A DNA stretch of 64,000 nt from Streptomyces sp. NBC_00572 (GTDB lineage Bacteria > Actinomycetota > Actinomycetes > Streptomycetales > Streptomycetaceae). How positions within the stretch are numbered: position 1 is the stretch's first letter; the number at the start of each line of letters is the position of its first letter. The translations under genes and the position numbers were made by a program. The stretch spans positions 2,356,001 through 2,420,000 of the forward strand of contig NZ_JAPENX010000001.1 in the NCBI RefSeq assembly GCF_026341815.1. The letters run 5' to 3'. The notes beneath the pieces were generated by a model. That model saw only the letters and a list, made by a program, of their open reading frames with translations. It ran no database searches and had not been told where the DNA came from. Of this stretch, positions 36,801 through 45,340 are shown piece by piece.

Positions 36801-37940
36801 TCACGAGTCTGCCTTACGGTGCACCCTCGCGATCCAGTCGGCGGGGGCGGCGATCTCGGTCTTGGTGGGGAGCGTGTTGGGGGAGGTCCACACGCGGTTG
36901 AAACCGTCCATGCCGACCTGGTCGACGACGGCGCGGACGAAGCGCTCGCCGTCGCGGTACTGGCGGAGTTTGGCGTCGAGGCCGAGGAGCTTGCGCAGGG
37001 CGAGGTCGAGGCGGGAGGCACCGCGTGCGCGGCGCTGCTGGAACTTCTCGCGGATCTCGGCGACGGAGGGCACGACCTGGGGTCCGACGCCGTCCATGAC
37101 GTAGTCGGCGTGGCCTTCGAGGAGGGACATGACGGCGGTGAGGCGGCCGAGGATCTCGCGCTGCTCGGGGGTCTGGACGAGTTCGACGAGGGAGGGGGCG
37201 GGCTCGCCCTCCTCCGCTTCGGGGCGACCGCCGGCGAGGGTCTGGGCGGCTTCGCGGAGGCGTTCGACGACGGTGCCGGGGTCGACGTCGGTGGCGGCGA
37301 GGAACGACTGGATTTCGCCCTGGAGGTGGTCACGTAGCCAGGGGACGGCGGTGAACTGGGTGCGGTGGGTCTCCTCGTGGAGGCAGACCCAGAGCCGGAA
37401 GTCGTGCGGGTTGACCTCGAGTTCGCGTTCGACGTGGACGATGTTGGGCGCGACGAGGAGGAGGCGTCCGCCGCCGTTGCCTCCGGCGGGGAGGTCGCGG
37501 GTGGCGGGGGCGAAGGTCTCGTACTGGCCGAGGATGCGGGAGGCCAGGAACGACAGCAGCATGCCGAGTTCGACGCCGGTGACCTTGCCGCCGACGGCGC
37601 CGAGGACGGCGCTGCCCGCGTTGCCCGACCGGCGGTCCTGCATCTTCCCGAGGAGGGGGGTGAGGAGCTCGCGGAAGCCGGCGACGTTGGCCTTGATCCA
37701 GCCGGCCCGGTCGACGACGAGGACGGGCGTGTCGTGGGGCTCCATACCCTCGGGAATCATTCGGGTGTAGGCCCGGACGTGTTCCTCCGAGGCCTTGGCG
37801 TGCTTGCGGAGTTCGGCGACGACCTCGCGGGCCTCGTCGCGGCTGACTTCGGGTCCGGGCCGCACGAGGCGGGTCGCGGTCGCGACCGCGAGGTTCCAGT
37901 CGACCATCCCGGATGTGCCTGCGCCACCGATGCTCGTCAT
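36801..37940 (-). CDS. Zinc-dependent metalloprotease-like protein, DUF2342 family
   Basis: A 379-residue protein with the HExxH-type motif LHEETHRTQF near residue 190, a VERELEVNPHDFRLWV block just before it and EGHADYVMDGVG after it, supplying the likely third ligand. It belongs to the actinobacterial DUF2342 family, sometimes annotated as associated with coenzyme F420 synthesis; no F420 genes are here. No signal peptide, so probably cytoplasmic. It sits between dacB and tilS as in related genomes, probably cotranscribed with dacB (93-base gap). Confidence 0.88.
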   Translation of the reverse strand: MTSIGGAGTSGMVDWNLAVATATRLVRPGPEVSRDEAREVVAELRKHAKASEEHVRAYTRMIPEGMEPHDTPVLVVDRAGWIKANVAGFRELLTPLLGKMQDRRSGNAGSAVLGAVGGKVTGVELGMLLSFLASRILGQYETFAPATRDLPAGGNGGGRLLLVAPNIVHVERELEVNPHDFRLWVCLHEETHRTQFTAVPWLRDHLQGEIQSFLAATDVDPGTVVERLREAAQTLAGGRPEAEEGEPAPSLVELVQTPEQREILGRLTAVMSLLEGHADYVMDGVGPQVVPSVAEIREKFQQRRARGASRLDLALRKLLGLDAKLRQYRDGERFVRAVVDQVGMDGFNRVWTSPNTLPTKTEIAAPADWIARVHRKADS

Positions 37941-38033
37941 GCGTCAACCGTACGGTCTCGAAGCCTGTTCGGTGCGGGTTCGGGACGGCTTCCGTTCGGG
38001 TCGGGACGGGGGTGGCGCGGGGCGGGTGCCTGG

Positions 38034-39437
38034 TCAGTCCTGGCCGGCGAGGGCGGCGGAGAGGCGGTCGAGGGCGGGCTGCGCCTCGTACGGGGAGAAG
38101 GTGGCGCCGGCGAGGAACGCGAAGGCGAGGAGGCGTCCGTCGGCGGTGACGACGGTCCCGGCGAGGGTGTTGACACCCGTCAGGGTGCCGGTCTTGGCGC
38201 GGACGAGTCCGGCGCCCGCGGTGGCGGGTGCGGTGTCGAAGCGGCCGGCGAGGGTGCCGGTGAAGCCGCTGACGGGCAGTCCGGTGAGGAGCGGGCGCAG
38301 GGCGGGGCGGGCGGGGTCGGCCGCCCGGGTGAGGAGTCCGGTGAGGAGGGCGGCGGAGACGCGGTCGCGGCGGTCGAGTCCGCTGCCGTCGGCGAAGCGG
38401 GCGCCGGCGACGGGGAGGCCGAGCCGGGCGAGTTCGTCCCGTACGGCCTTGCTCGCGCCGTCGAAGCTCGCGGGCTGCTTCCTGGCGAGGGCGGTCTGGC
38501 GGGCCAGGGCTTCGGCGAGGTCGTTGTCGCTGTGGGTGAGGGTGTGCTCGACGAGGTCGGCGAGGGGGGCGGAGTACGTACGGGCGAGGGGGGCGGCCTT
38601 CGGGGTGCGGCCGGGGGCCGGGTCGCCGGTGACCTTGATCCCGGCCGCGGTGAGGTGGCCCGCGAAGGCGGTGGCGGTGTCGCCCGCCGGGTCGCCGGTG
38701 CGGGGCGCGGGGCCGCTCTCGCTGTCGTCGAGGCGTCCTTCGTCGGTCATGAGGGCGACGACGGGAGCGATGTTCTCGTTGGGGCCGATGGGGTGGAGCG
38801 TGGGGCCCGGGTAGAGGTTCGCGTCGTACGTGAGGCGTACGGAGGTGTGGCCGCGGGCGGTGAGGGCGCGGGCGGTGTCGGCGGCGAGGGCCTTGAGGCG
38901 GGCCGGGTCGAGGGTGGGGTCGCCGCCGCCGGTGAGGGTGACGGTCCGGCCGTCGGGGGCCGCGGTGACGGTGGTCGCGATGCGGTGGTCGGGGCCGAGG
39001 GCGGAGAGTGCGGCGGCGGCGGTGGCGATCTTGACCGTGGAGGCGGGGGTCATGGGGGTGCCGGCGCCCTCGCCGTACAGCTGCTTGCCGGTGGCGGTGT
39101 CGACGACGGAGGCGGTGCGCAGGGGGCCGAGACCAGGGTCGGCGAGGAGCGGTACGAGCCGGGCGGCGAGGTCCGCGGGGCGTCCGCCGGGGGCCGGGGC
39201 GTGGAGGGCGGTGAGGACGCCGGGGGCGCTCGGGGCGGGTGCGGGGCGGCGGGGCGGAGCGGGTGCGGGGGGCGGGGCGTGACGCGCGCCACCCGTCGTC
39301 GGGGCGGCGGCGCGGGCCCGCTCGGCCGTACGCTGACCCGAGTCCCACGGCCCGGCCGAGGTCACCGCCACGGCGGCCAGGGCCAGTCCGAGGGCGGCGG
39401 AGCCCGCCGTGAGCTGCCACATCCTCGGCTCGGGCAT
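38034..39437 (-). CDS. dacB: D-alanyl-D-alanine carboxypeptidase/endopeptidase, PBP4 (DacB) family
   Basis: A 467-residue class C penicillin-binding protein acting outside the membrane on peptidoglycan. An N-terminal signal anchor (MWQLTAGSAALGLALAAVAV, from residue 6) is followed by a Pro/Ala-rich linker. The catalytic motifs are SxxK in TPASTVKIA, SDN in THSDNDLAEAL and KTG in VRAKTGTLTGV. The insertion domain typical of DacB lies between the first two motifs. ATG 39437 has AAGGGG upstream; a longer frame starting at 39482 is rejected. Divergent from ppa. Confidence 0.95.
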   Translation of the reverse strand: MPEPRMWQLTAGSAALGLALAAVAVTSAGPWDSGQRTAERARAAAPTTGGARHAPPPAPAPPRRPAPAPSAPGVLTALHAPAPGGRPADLAARLVPLLADPGLGPLRTASVVDTATGKQLYGEGAGTPMTPASTVKIATAAAALSALGPDHRIATTVTAAPDGRTVTLTGGGDPTLDPARLKALAADTARALTARGHTSVRLTYDANLYPGPTLHPIGPNENIAPVVALMTDEGRLDDSESGPAPRTGDPAGDTATAFAGHLTAAGIKVTGDPAPGRTPKAAPLARTYSAPLADLVEHTLTHSDNDLAEALARQTALARKQPASFDGASKAVRDELARLGLPVAGARFADGSGLDRRDRVSAALLTGLLTRAADPARPALRPLLTGLPVSGFTGTLAGRFDTAPATAGAGLVRAKTGTLTGVNTLAGTVVTADGRLLAFAFLAGATFSPYEAQPALDRLSAALAGQD

Positions 39438-39539
39438 TGCTGACCAGCCCCTTTCGCGATCACACACGTGCGTGAGGGACACTTAATCACCGCGCGTCGT
39501 CGCGAGCATTCACTTGTGTTGATTCAGGAGGAGCCACCC

Positions 39540-40031
39540 GTGGAGTTCGACGTTCTCATCGAGATCCCCAAGGGATCGAGGAACAAGTACGAGGTCGACC
39601 ACGAGACGGGTCGCATCCGCCTGGACCGTCGCCTGTTCACGTCGACGGCCTACCCGACCGACTACGGCTACGTCGAGAACACCCTCGGTGAGGACGGCGA
39701 CCCGCTGGACGCGCTCGTCATCCTCGACGAGCCCACCTTCCCGGGCTGCCTGATCAAGTGCCGCGCCATCGGCATGTTCCGTATGACGGACGAGGCGGGC
39801 GGCGACGACAAGCTGCTGTGCGTCCCGGCCACGGACCCGCGCATGGAGCACCTGCGGGACATCCACCACGTGGCGGAGTTCGACCGCCTGGAGATCCAGC
39901 ACTTCTTCGAGGTCTACAAGGACCTGGAGCCGGGCAAGTCGGTCGAGGGTGCGGACTGGGTCGGTCGCGCCGAGGCCGAGGAAGAGATCGAGAAGTCGTA
40001 CGCGCGTGCCAAGGAGCAGGGCGGCCACTGA
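39540..40031 (+). CDS. ppa: Inorganic pyrophosphatase, family I
   Basis: A 163-residue soluble enzyme that hydrolyses pyrophosphate. [22 protein letters not shown] is the family N-terminus. The signature [10 protein letters not shown] carries the metal-binding aspartates; YPTDYGYV and [11 protein letters not shown] follow. GTG 39540 is chosen: AGGAGGAG lies 8 bases upstream, and the N-terminus then matches the family exactly. Ends 24 bases before a strong terminator. Confidence 0.98.
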   Translation: MEFDVLIEIPKGSRNKYEVDHETGRIRLDRRLFTSTAYPTDYGYVENTLGEDGDPLDALVILDEPTFPGCLIKCRAIGMFRMTDEAGGDDKLLCVPATDPRMEHLRDIHHVAEFDRLEIQHFFEVYKDLEPGKSVEGADWVGRAEAEEEIEKSYARAKEQGGH

Positions 40032-40054
40032 GTCGGTTCTGTTCTGAGCGTGTG

Positions 40055-40085
40055 AAGGCGGTGCACCCCTTGGGTGCACCGCCTT
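40055..40085 (+). terminator. Terminator of ppa
   Basis: A perfect 14-bp stem, aaggcggtgcaccc (40055-40068) and its complement (40072-40085), with a 3-base loop ctt and T residues at the foot. It follows the ppa stop by 23 bases. Confidence 0.88.
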
Positions 40086-40146
40086 TCGCACGTCCATCGC
40101 ACACTCATACTGGAATTCACGGTTCCCAGGGAGTGAGGCGGACAGA

Positions 40147-41817
40147 GTGGTGGCGGAGCCGGACGGCTCGAAGGACGGTCCCGAGGGCGTTCCGGAGGAC
40201 CGGAAGCCGGTGTCGGACGAGGCGCGGAGCGCTTTCGTGCCGCCGGCCGGTGTGGCGCAGCCCGCGCCGCCCGAGGAGGAGCATCCGACCTCGGAGTTCG
40301 CCCTTCCCCCGGGACTGACGACGGAGCCGTCGGCCGAGCAGGAAGGTTCGGCGTTCGCGCCGCCGGCCACCTACTCGGCCAAGAACGCGCCGCCCGCCTT
40401 CACCCCGGCGTACGGGGTGCCCCTGGTGCGGCTCCCGCAGAACGCGCCGTGGCAGGACCGGATGCGGACCATGCTGCGGCTGCCGGTGGGTGAGCGGCCG
40501 GTGCCCGAGGCGTCGCGCAAGGAGGACGAGAGCGGTCCCTCGGTGCCGCGGGTGCTCGACCTGACGCTGCGCATCGGCGAGCTGCTGCTCGCGGGCGGGG
40601 AGGGCGCGGAGGACGTCGAGGCGGCGATGTTCGTGATCTGCCGCTCGTACGGTCTGGACCGCGTCGAGCCGACGGTGACCTTCACGCTGCTGTCCGTCAC
40701 GTATCAGCCGTCGCTCGTCGACGACCCGATCACGGCGAACCGGACGGTACGACGGCGGGGGACGGACTACACGCGGCTCGCGGCGGTGTACACGCTGCTC
40801 GCCGACATCAACGCGCGGGCGCACGAGGTGACGCCCGAGGAGGCGTACGGGCGGCTCGCGGAGATACGGCGCAACCGGCACCCGTATCCCGGCTGGGTCC
40901 TGACGGCGGCGGCGGGCGTGCTCGCCGGTGCGGCCTCGGTGCTGCTCGGCGGCGGTCCGACGGTGTTCTTCGTGGCGGCGCTGGGCGCGGTGCTCGGCGA
41001 CCGGCTGGCGTGGCTGTTCGCCGGGCGCGGGATGCCGGAGTTCTACCAGTTCCTGGTGGCGGCGATGCCGCCGGCGGCGATGGGCGTGCTCCTGACGATG
41101 CTGCACGCGGATCTGCGGCCGTCGGCGGTGATCACCGGTGGCCTGTTCGCGCTGATCCCGGGGCGGGCGCTCGTGGCGGCCGTGCAGGACGGTCTGACCG
41201 GCTTCTACATCACGGCCTCGGCCCGGCTCCTGGAGGTCGCGTACTTCTTCGTCGCGATCGTGGTGGGCGTGCTGTCGGTGCTGTACATCGCGGTGCAGTT
41301 CGACGCGCAGCTGAACCCCGAGGGGGCGCTGACGGCGGTCGAACGGCCGGTGACGCAGATCCTTGCGTCGATGGTGCTGTGCGCGACCTTCGCCATCCTG
41401 TTGCAGCAGTCGCGGGCGACGGTGCTCTTCGCGACGCTGAACGGCGGGGTCGCCTGGGTGATCTACGCGTCGATCGCGGTGACCGCGGACGGGTCGACGG
41501 TCATGGCGACGGCGGTGGCGGCGGGTCTGGTGGGCCTCTTCGGGCAGCTGATCGCCCGCTACGAGCACACCTCGTCGCTGCCGTACGTGACGGCGGCGAT
41601 CGGCCCGCTGCTGCCCGGTTCGGCGACGTACTTCGGGGTGCTCGCGATCGCCCAGAACAACCTGGACCAGGGCTTCGCCTCCCTTGCGAAGGCGGCGGCC
41701 CTGGCCTTGGCGATCGCGATCGGCGTGAACCTGGGAGGCGAGCTGGCCCGCCTCTTCATGCAGGCCCCCGGCGCCGCCGCGGCCCGTCGTGCGGCCAAGC
41801 GGACCAGGGGCTTCTAG
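40147..41817 (+). CDS. Threonine/serine exporter family protein (ThrE-like)
   Basis: A 556-residue membrane protein. A ~130-residue Pro/Glu-rich cytoplasmic N-terminus precedes the ThrE domain (VLDLTLRIGELLLAGGEGAEDVEAAMFVICRSYGLDRVEPTVTF). About ten hydrophobic helices follow, ending with the second ThrE unit (SLPYVTAAIGPLLPGSATYFGVLAI). Corynebacterial ThrE exports threonine and serine; here the substrate is inferred. Start GTG at 40147 with a GAGG-type ribosome site; a second GTG follows immediately. Confidence 0.92.
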   Translation: MVAEPDGSKDGPEGVPEDRKPVSDEARSAFVPPAGVAQPAPPEEEHPTSEFALPPGLTTEPSAEQEGSAFAPPATYSAKNAPPAFTPAYGVPLVRLPQNAPWQDRMRTMLRLPVGERPVPEASRKEDESGPSVPRVLDLTLRIGELLLAGGEGAEDVEAAMFVICRSYGLDRVEPTVTFTLLSVTYQPSLVDDPITANRTVRRRGTDYTRLAAVYTLLADINARAHEVTPEEAYGRLAEIRRNRHPYPGWVLTAAAGVLAGAASVLLGGGPTVFFVAALGAVLGDRLAWLFAGRGMPEFYQFLVAAMPPAAMGVLLTMLHADLRPSAVITGGLFALIPGRALVAAVQDGLTGFYITASARLLEVAYFFVAIVVGVLSVLYIAVQFDAQLNPEGALTAVERPVTQILASMVLCATFAILLQQSRATVLFATLNGGVAWVIYASIAVTADGSTVMATAVAAGLVGLFGQLIARYEHTSSLPYVTAAIGPLLPGSATYFGVLAIAQNNLDQGFASLAKAAALALAIAIGVNLGGELARLFMQAPGAAAARRAAKRTRGF

Positions 41818-41841
41818 GGGGTGTTCCGGTGCCGGTGGGGC

Positions 41842-42546
41842 TCAGCGCTTGGCGTGGCGGCCGCGGGGGCCCTGGGGGTTCGGGGTCCCGGGGGCGTCGT
41901 GGTCGCTGCCCTTGGACTGCGCCTTCTTCGACTGGGAGCGGGACCTCAGGACCTCGATCACGATCGGTACGACGGAGATCAGGACGATCCCGACGAGGAT
42001 CAGCTCGATGTGCTGGTGCACGAAGTCGATCTTGCCGAGGAGGGCGCCGAGGATGGTCACACCCGCGCCCCACAGGACGCCGCCGATGATGTTGAACGTG
42101 ACGAACAGGCGGTAGTTCATGCGGCTGACGCCGGCGATGATCGGCGTGAACGTCCGCACGATGGGAACGAAGCGGGCCAGGATCAGCGACTTCGGACCGT
42201 GCTTCTCGAAGAACTCGTGGGCCTTCTCGACGTTCTCCTGCTTGAAGAGCTTGGAGTCGGGGCGCTTGAAGAGGGACGGGCCGACCTTCCGCCCGAAGAG
42301 GTATCCGACCTGGTCACCGAGGACCGCCGCGGCCACGATCAGCGTGCACATCAGCCACAGCGGCATGTCCAGCTTGCCGGTCGTGATCAGCAGGCCGGTG
42401 GTGAAGAGCAGCGAGTCGCCGGGCAGGAAGAACCCGATGAGGAGTCCGGACTCGGCGAAGACGATGGCCAGGACACCGATCGGACCAAAGGTCTGAATCA
42501 GATAATCCGGGTCCAGCCAGCTCGGTCCGAGGGCAAGCGTGTTCAC
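41842..42546 (-). CDS. DedA-family membrane protein
   Basis: A 234-residue SNARE-associated/DedA protein. Motifs include FAESGLLIGFFLPGDSLLFTTG, the conserved GDQVGYLFGRKVG and FARFVPIVRTFTP-type ILARFVPIVRTFTPIIAGVSRM with its essential Arg residues, then membrane helices. DedA proteins act in envelope homeostasis and lipid-carrier recycling. GTG 42546 (MNTLALGPSWLD) has GGAG ten bases upstream. The basic C-terminal tail (SRSQSKKAQSKGSDHD) is cytoplasmic. Confidence 0.93.
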   Translation of the reverse strand: MNTLALGPSWLDPDYLIQTFGPIGVLAIVFAESGLLIGFFLPGDSLLFTTGLLITTGKLDMPLWLMCTLIVAAAVLGDQVGYLFGRKVGPSLFKRPDSKLFKQENVEKAHEFFEKHGPKSLILARFVPIVRTFTPIIAGVSRMNYRLFVTFNIIGGVLWGAGVTILGALLGKIDFVHQHIELILVGIVLISVVPIVIEVLRSRSQSKKAQSKGSDHDAPGTPNPQGPRGRHAKR

Positions 42547-42697
42547 GGGTTCCGGGCTCCTGCGGTCGGTGGGGGCATGGGGGACGGCTGGCCCCAAGCT
42601 ATCAACGTGAGCTGAACGCGACCGGTTCCACCCGGGGCCCACAGGATGCGGACAGGGCCTGCTCCCCCGAGGCTGGGGGCTCAGGAGGTGTATGCCG

Positions 42698-43066
42698 ATG
42701 GGCATCGAGGAGTTCGGAGGCGGCCAGGGGCCGCACCCCGATGTGCTGGTCGTGACGACGAACGACGTGCCGGGCTTCGAGGTCCGGCAGGTGATCGGTG
42801 AGGTCTTCGGGCTCACCGTCCGCTCCCGCCATCTGGGCAGCCAGATCGGCGCGGGGCTCAAGTCGATGATCGGCGGGGAGCTGAAAGGCCTGACGAAGAC
42901 GCTGGTGCAGACCCGCAACCAGGCGATGGAACGCCTGGTGGAGCAGGCTCAGGCGCGCGGCGCGAACGCCGTGCTCATGTTCCGCTTCGACGTGACGGAA
43001 GCGGCGGAACTGGGCACGGAGGTGTGCGCCTACGGCACGGCGGTGGTGATCGCACCGCGCGCGTGA
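42698..43066 (+). CDS. YbjQ/UPF0145 family protein
   Basis: About 122 residues. VVTTNDVPGFEVRQVIGEVFGLTVRSRHLGS and RNQAMERLVEQAQARGANAVLMFRFD are the family signature of YbjQ (DUF74), a pentameric fold with suspected heavy-metal binding but no proven role. The second ATG (42698) is better placed than the first (42692), because GGAGG lies 9 bases rather than 3 bases upstream of it. Divergent from dedA and convergent with the tipA-like gene. Confidence 0.85.
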   Translation: MGIEEFGGGQGPHPDVLVVTTNDVPGFEVRQVIGEVFGLTVRSRHLGSQIGAGLKSMIGGELKGLTKTLVQTRNQAMERLVEQAQARGANAVLMFRFDVTEAAELGTEVCAYGTAVVIAPRA

Positions 43067-43087
43067 GCCGGCCGGTGGGCCTTCGGG

Positions 43088-43849
43088 TCAGGGCGCCAGG
43101 CGTGCCGCGTTCGCCCGGACGGCGGCATGGAGGTGCTCGGGAAGGCCCTCGTGGATCGAGTCGTAGAAGGCGTGGAAGTTCTCGTCGGCGACGTACATCC
43201 CGGCGAGCTCCTCATGGGTCTTCGGGTGGCATTCGAAGAACCAGGTGGTGATGTGGCGGCGGTGGGCCTCGGCGAGGTCCATCGCCTCCTCCGACTCCGG
43301 GGCCAGGCCCTCCTCCATGAGGTCGGCGTAGGCGGCGCCCCAGACGTCCACCTCGTCCTTCATCCGCTGCCAGTCGTCCTTCGTGTAGCCGGCGGCCCTG
43401 GCCTGGGCCAGTTCGTGGGAGTGCGTGCCGCCCCAGCGGCGGGCGGACTCCTCCGCGTACCGCTCGGGGTCCTTGTCCCCGAAGACCTCGAACTTCTCCT
43501 CGGGGGTGAGGTTGATGCCCATCTTCTTCGCCTCCATGGCGTGCTCGACGGCCGCCGCCATCCTCTTCAGCTCGCCGATCCGCTCGGTCAGCAGCGCGTG
43601 CTGCCGCCGCAGGTGCGCCCGCGGGTCGGCGTGCGGGTCGTCGAGGAGGACGGCGACCTCTTCGAGGGGGAAGCCGAGCTCCCGGTAGAACAGGATCTGC
43701 TGGAGCCGGTCGAGGTCCGCGTCGTCGTAGCGGCGGTGGCCCGCCGTGCTGCGGCCGCTCGGGGAGAGCAGTCCGATCGCGTCGTAGTGGTGCAGGGTCC
43801 GCACCGTGACCCCGGCGAAGCCGGAGACCTGTCCCACGGAGTAGCCCAT
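43088..43849 (-). CDS. tipA: TipA-like MerR-family transcriptional regulator
   Basis: A 253-residue protein, the same length as TipAL of S. lividans. The N-terminal MerR winged helix and coiled coil are SVGQVSGFAGVTVRTLHHYDAIGLL and the following ~95 residues. The C-terminal TipAS-type antibiotic-recognition domain starts MGINLTPEEKFEVFGDKDPE, with an internal Met where TipAS begins. By an ungapped comparison from memory, the Cys that forms a thioether with thiostrepton (Cys214) is Glu214 here, while Cys207 is kept. The promoter region closely resembles tipAp. It is likely autoregulated by peptide ligands, perhaps without covalent capture. Confidence 0.9.
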   Translation of the reverse strand: MGYSVGQVSGFAGVTVRTLHHYDAIGLLSPSGRSTAGHRRYDDADLDRLQQILFYRELGFPLEEVAVLLDDPHADPRAHLRRQHALLTERIGELKRMAAAVEHAMEAKKMGINLTPEEKFEVFGDKDPERYAEESARRWGGTHSHELAQARAAGYTKDDWQRMKDEVDVWGAAYADLMEEGLAPESEEAMDLAEAHRRHITTWFFECHPKTHEELAGMYVADENFHAFYDSIHEGLPEHLHAAVRANAARLAP

Positions 43850-43891
43850 CGGCTGTCCGCCCTTTCTCTCGGTACGCGTGTCAGCCTCGGG

Positions 43892-43913
43892 CCTGACGTG
43901 ACGTGAGGTGCAA
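43892..43913 (-). promoter_or_regulatory. tipA-type promoter and MerR operator
   Basis: On the minus strand TTGCACC (43907-43913) serves as -35 and is followed by CCTCACGTCACGTCAGG (43892-43908), an 8-1-8 palindrome with one mismatch. A weak -10 (GAGGCT) would follow a long 19-base spacer, typical of MerR promoters. From memory, this nearly matches the thiostrepton-inducible tipA promoter, whose palindrome is CCTCACGTCACGTGAGG. It lies 43 bases upstream of the gene start. Confidence 0.75.
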
Positions 43914-43971
43914 GTCCATTCGACTCGAATTTCGGGATGTTGTGCGGCATTTGCTCACTTATGGTGGGCCA

Positions 43972-45279
43972 GTGGCCGCCGATCATGCTCCGCCGGGTCA
44001 GCCCGGTCAGCCCGCTCCGTCATCCTCCGCCGACGAGGCCCCACTGCGGGTGCTGCTGCCGCAGGTGCTGCCCTCGCTCCTGGTCGGGGTGGGGGCGAGC
44101 TTGCTGTATCTGGGGATCAGCGCCCTCTCGGAAGAGTTCGAGGACGTCCTCTGGGACGACCTGCCCGACGCCCTCGGCATCGGCGGCTACTCCTCCCTCT
44201 GGATCATCAGCATGCTCACGGCGGCGGGCATCGCCGTGGGCCTCGTCGTCTGGAAGGTCCCCGGTCACGCCGGCCCCGACCCGGCGTCCATGGGCCTCGG
44301 CGGGACGCCGCTCGCCGTGGGAGTCGTACCCGGCCTCCTCCTCGCGAGCGCCCTCGCGCTCGCCGGCGGAGTCAGCCTCGGCCCCGAGAACCCGATCATC
44401 GCGTCGAACATCGCTCTCGCCTACTGGCTCGGCCGCAAGGTCGCGCCGGCCGTTCCGGGCGCCGCCTGGGTGGCCCTCGCCTCGTCCGCCACCATCGGCG
44501 CCCTCTTCGGTACGCCGGTGGCCGCTGCCCTCGTCATCTCCGAAGCCCTCGCCGGCACGCCGGGGCGCGGCTCCCTCTGGCAGCGGCTCTTCGCCCCGCT
44601 CGTCGCCGCCGGCGCCGGCTCGGTGACCACCCAGCTGCTTGCCGAACCCACCTTCGACATGGACATCCCGCCGCTCACCGACCCCGGCTGGGGCGACCTC
44701 CTCGCCGCTCTGGTGATCGCCTCCGCGGCGGCCGTCTTCGGCCTCGCCTCCTGCTACCTCTTCCCCTACGTCCACGCCGCCTTCCGGCGGCTGCGCCACC
44801 CCATGCTGATGCTGCCCCTCGGCGGTCTCGTCCTCGGCCTCCTGGGCGCCCTCGGCGGGCCCCTGACCCTCTTCAAGGGCCTGGACCAGGTCAAGGAACT
44901 CACCTCCTCGATCGGCAGCTGGTCCTCGGGCGAACTGGCCAAGCTGGCCGTCGTCAAACTCTTCGCCCTCCTCGTCGCCGCCTCCTGCGGCTTCCGGGGC
45001 GGCCGGATCTTCCCCGCGGTCTTCATCGGCGCCGCCTTCGGGCTGCTCGCCCAGGCCCTCGTCCCCGAGGTCCATCCGGCGATCGCCGTCTCCTCCGCCG
45101 TCCTCGGCGTCCTGCTCGCCACCACCCGGCAGGGCTGGATCAGCCTCTTCACCGGCGCCGTCCTCGCTCCCTCCCCCGCGGTACTCGGCCTGCTCTGTCT
45201 CGCCTCCCTCCCCGCCTGGCTGATCGTCACCGGCCGCCCCCAGCTCGAACTCGACGAACAGGGCAACCCCCTGCGCTGA
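43972..45279 (+). CDS. YfeO-type ion channel/chloride transporter of the ClC superfamily
   Basis: A 435-residue membrane protein. It matches E. coli YfeO closely: LWIISMLTAAGIAVGLVVWKVPGHAGPDPA, the ClC-like GGVSLGPENPI filter segment, ASSATIGALFGTPVAAALVISEAL, GPLTLFKGLDQV and GFRGGRIFPAVFIGAAFGLL. Ten or more membrane helices. GTG 43972 is chosen; the frame is open further upstream but overlaps the tipA promoter. Transport of chloride or protons is inferred. It lies 61 bases before the glutamate decarboxylase gene on the same strand. Confidence 0.9.
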   Translation: MAADHAPPGQPGQPAPSSSADEAPLRVLLPQVLPSLLVGVGASLLYLGISALSEEFEDVLWDDLPDALGIGGYSSLWIISMLTAAGIAVGLVVWKVPGHAGPDPASMGLGGTPLAVGVVPGLLLASALALAGGVSLGPENPIIASNIALAYWLGRKVAPAVPGAAWVALASSATIGALFGTPVAAALVISEALAGTPGRGSLWQRLFAPLVAAGAGSVTTQLLAEPTFDMDIPPLTDPGWGDLLAALVIASAAAVFGLASCYLFPYVHAAFRRLRHPMLMLPLGGLVLGLLGALGGPLTLFKGLDQVKELTSSIGSWSSGELAKLAVVKLFALLVAASCGFRGGRIFPAVFIGAAFGLLAQALVPEVHPAIAVSSAVLGVLLATTRQGWISLFTGAVLAPSPAVLGLLCLASLPAWLIVTGRPQLELDEQGNPLR

Positions 45280-45340
45280 CCCCGCCCCCTTGGAGACGAC
45301 CACCCCGCCGGCTCTCCCCACCCGACAGAAGGAGTCCCCC

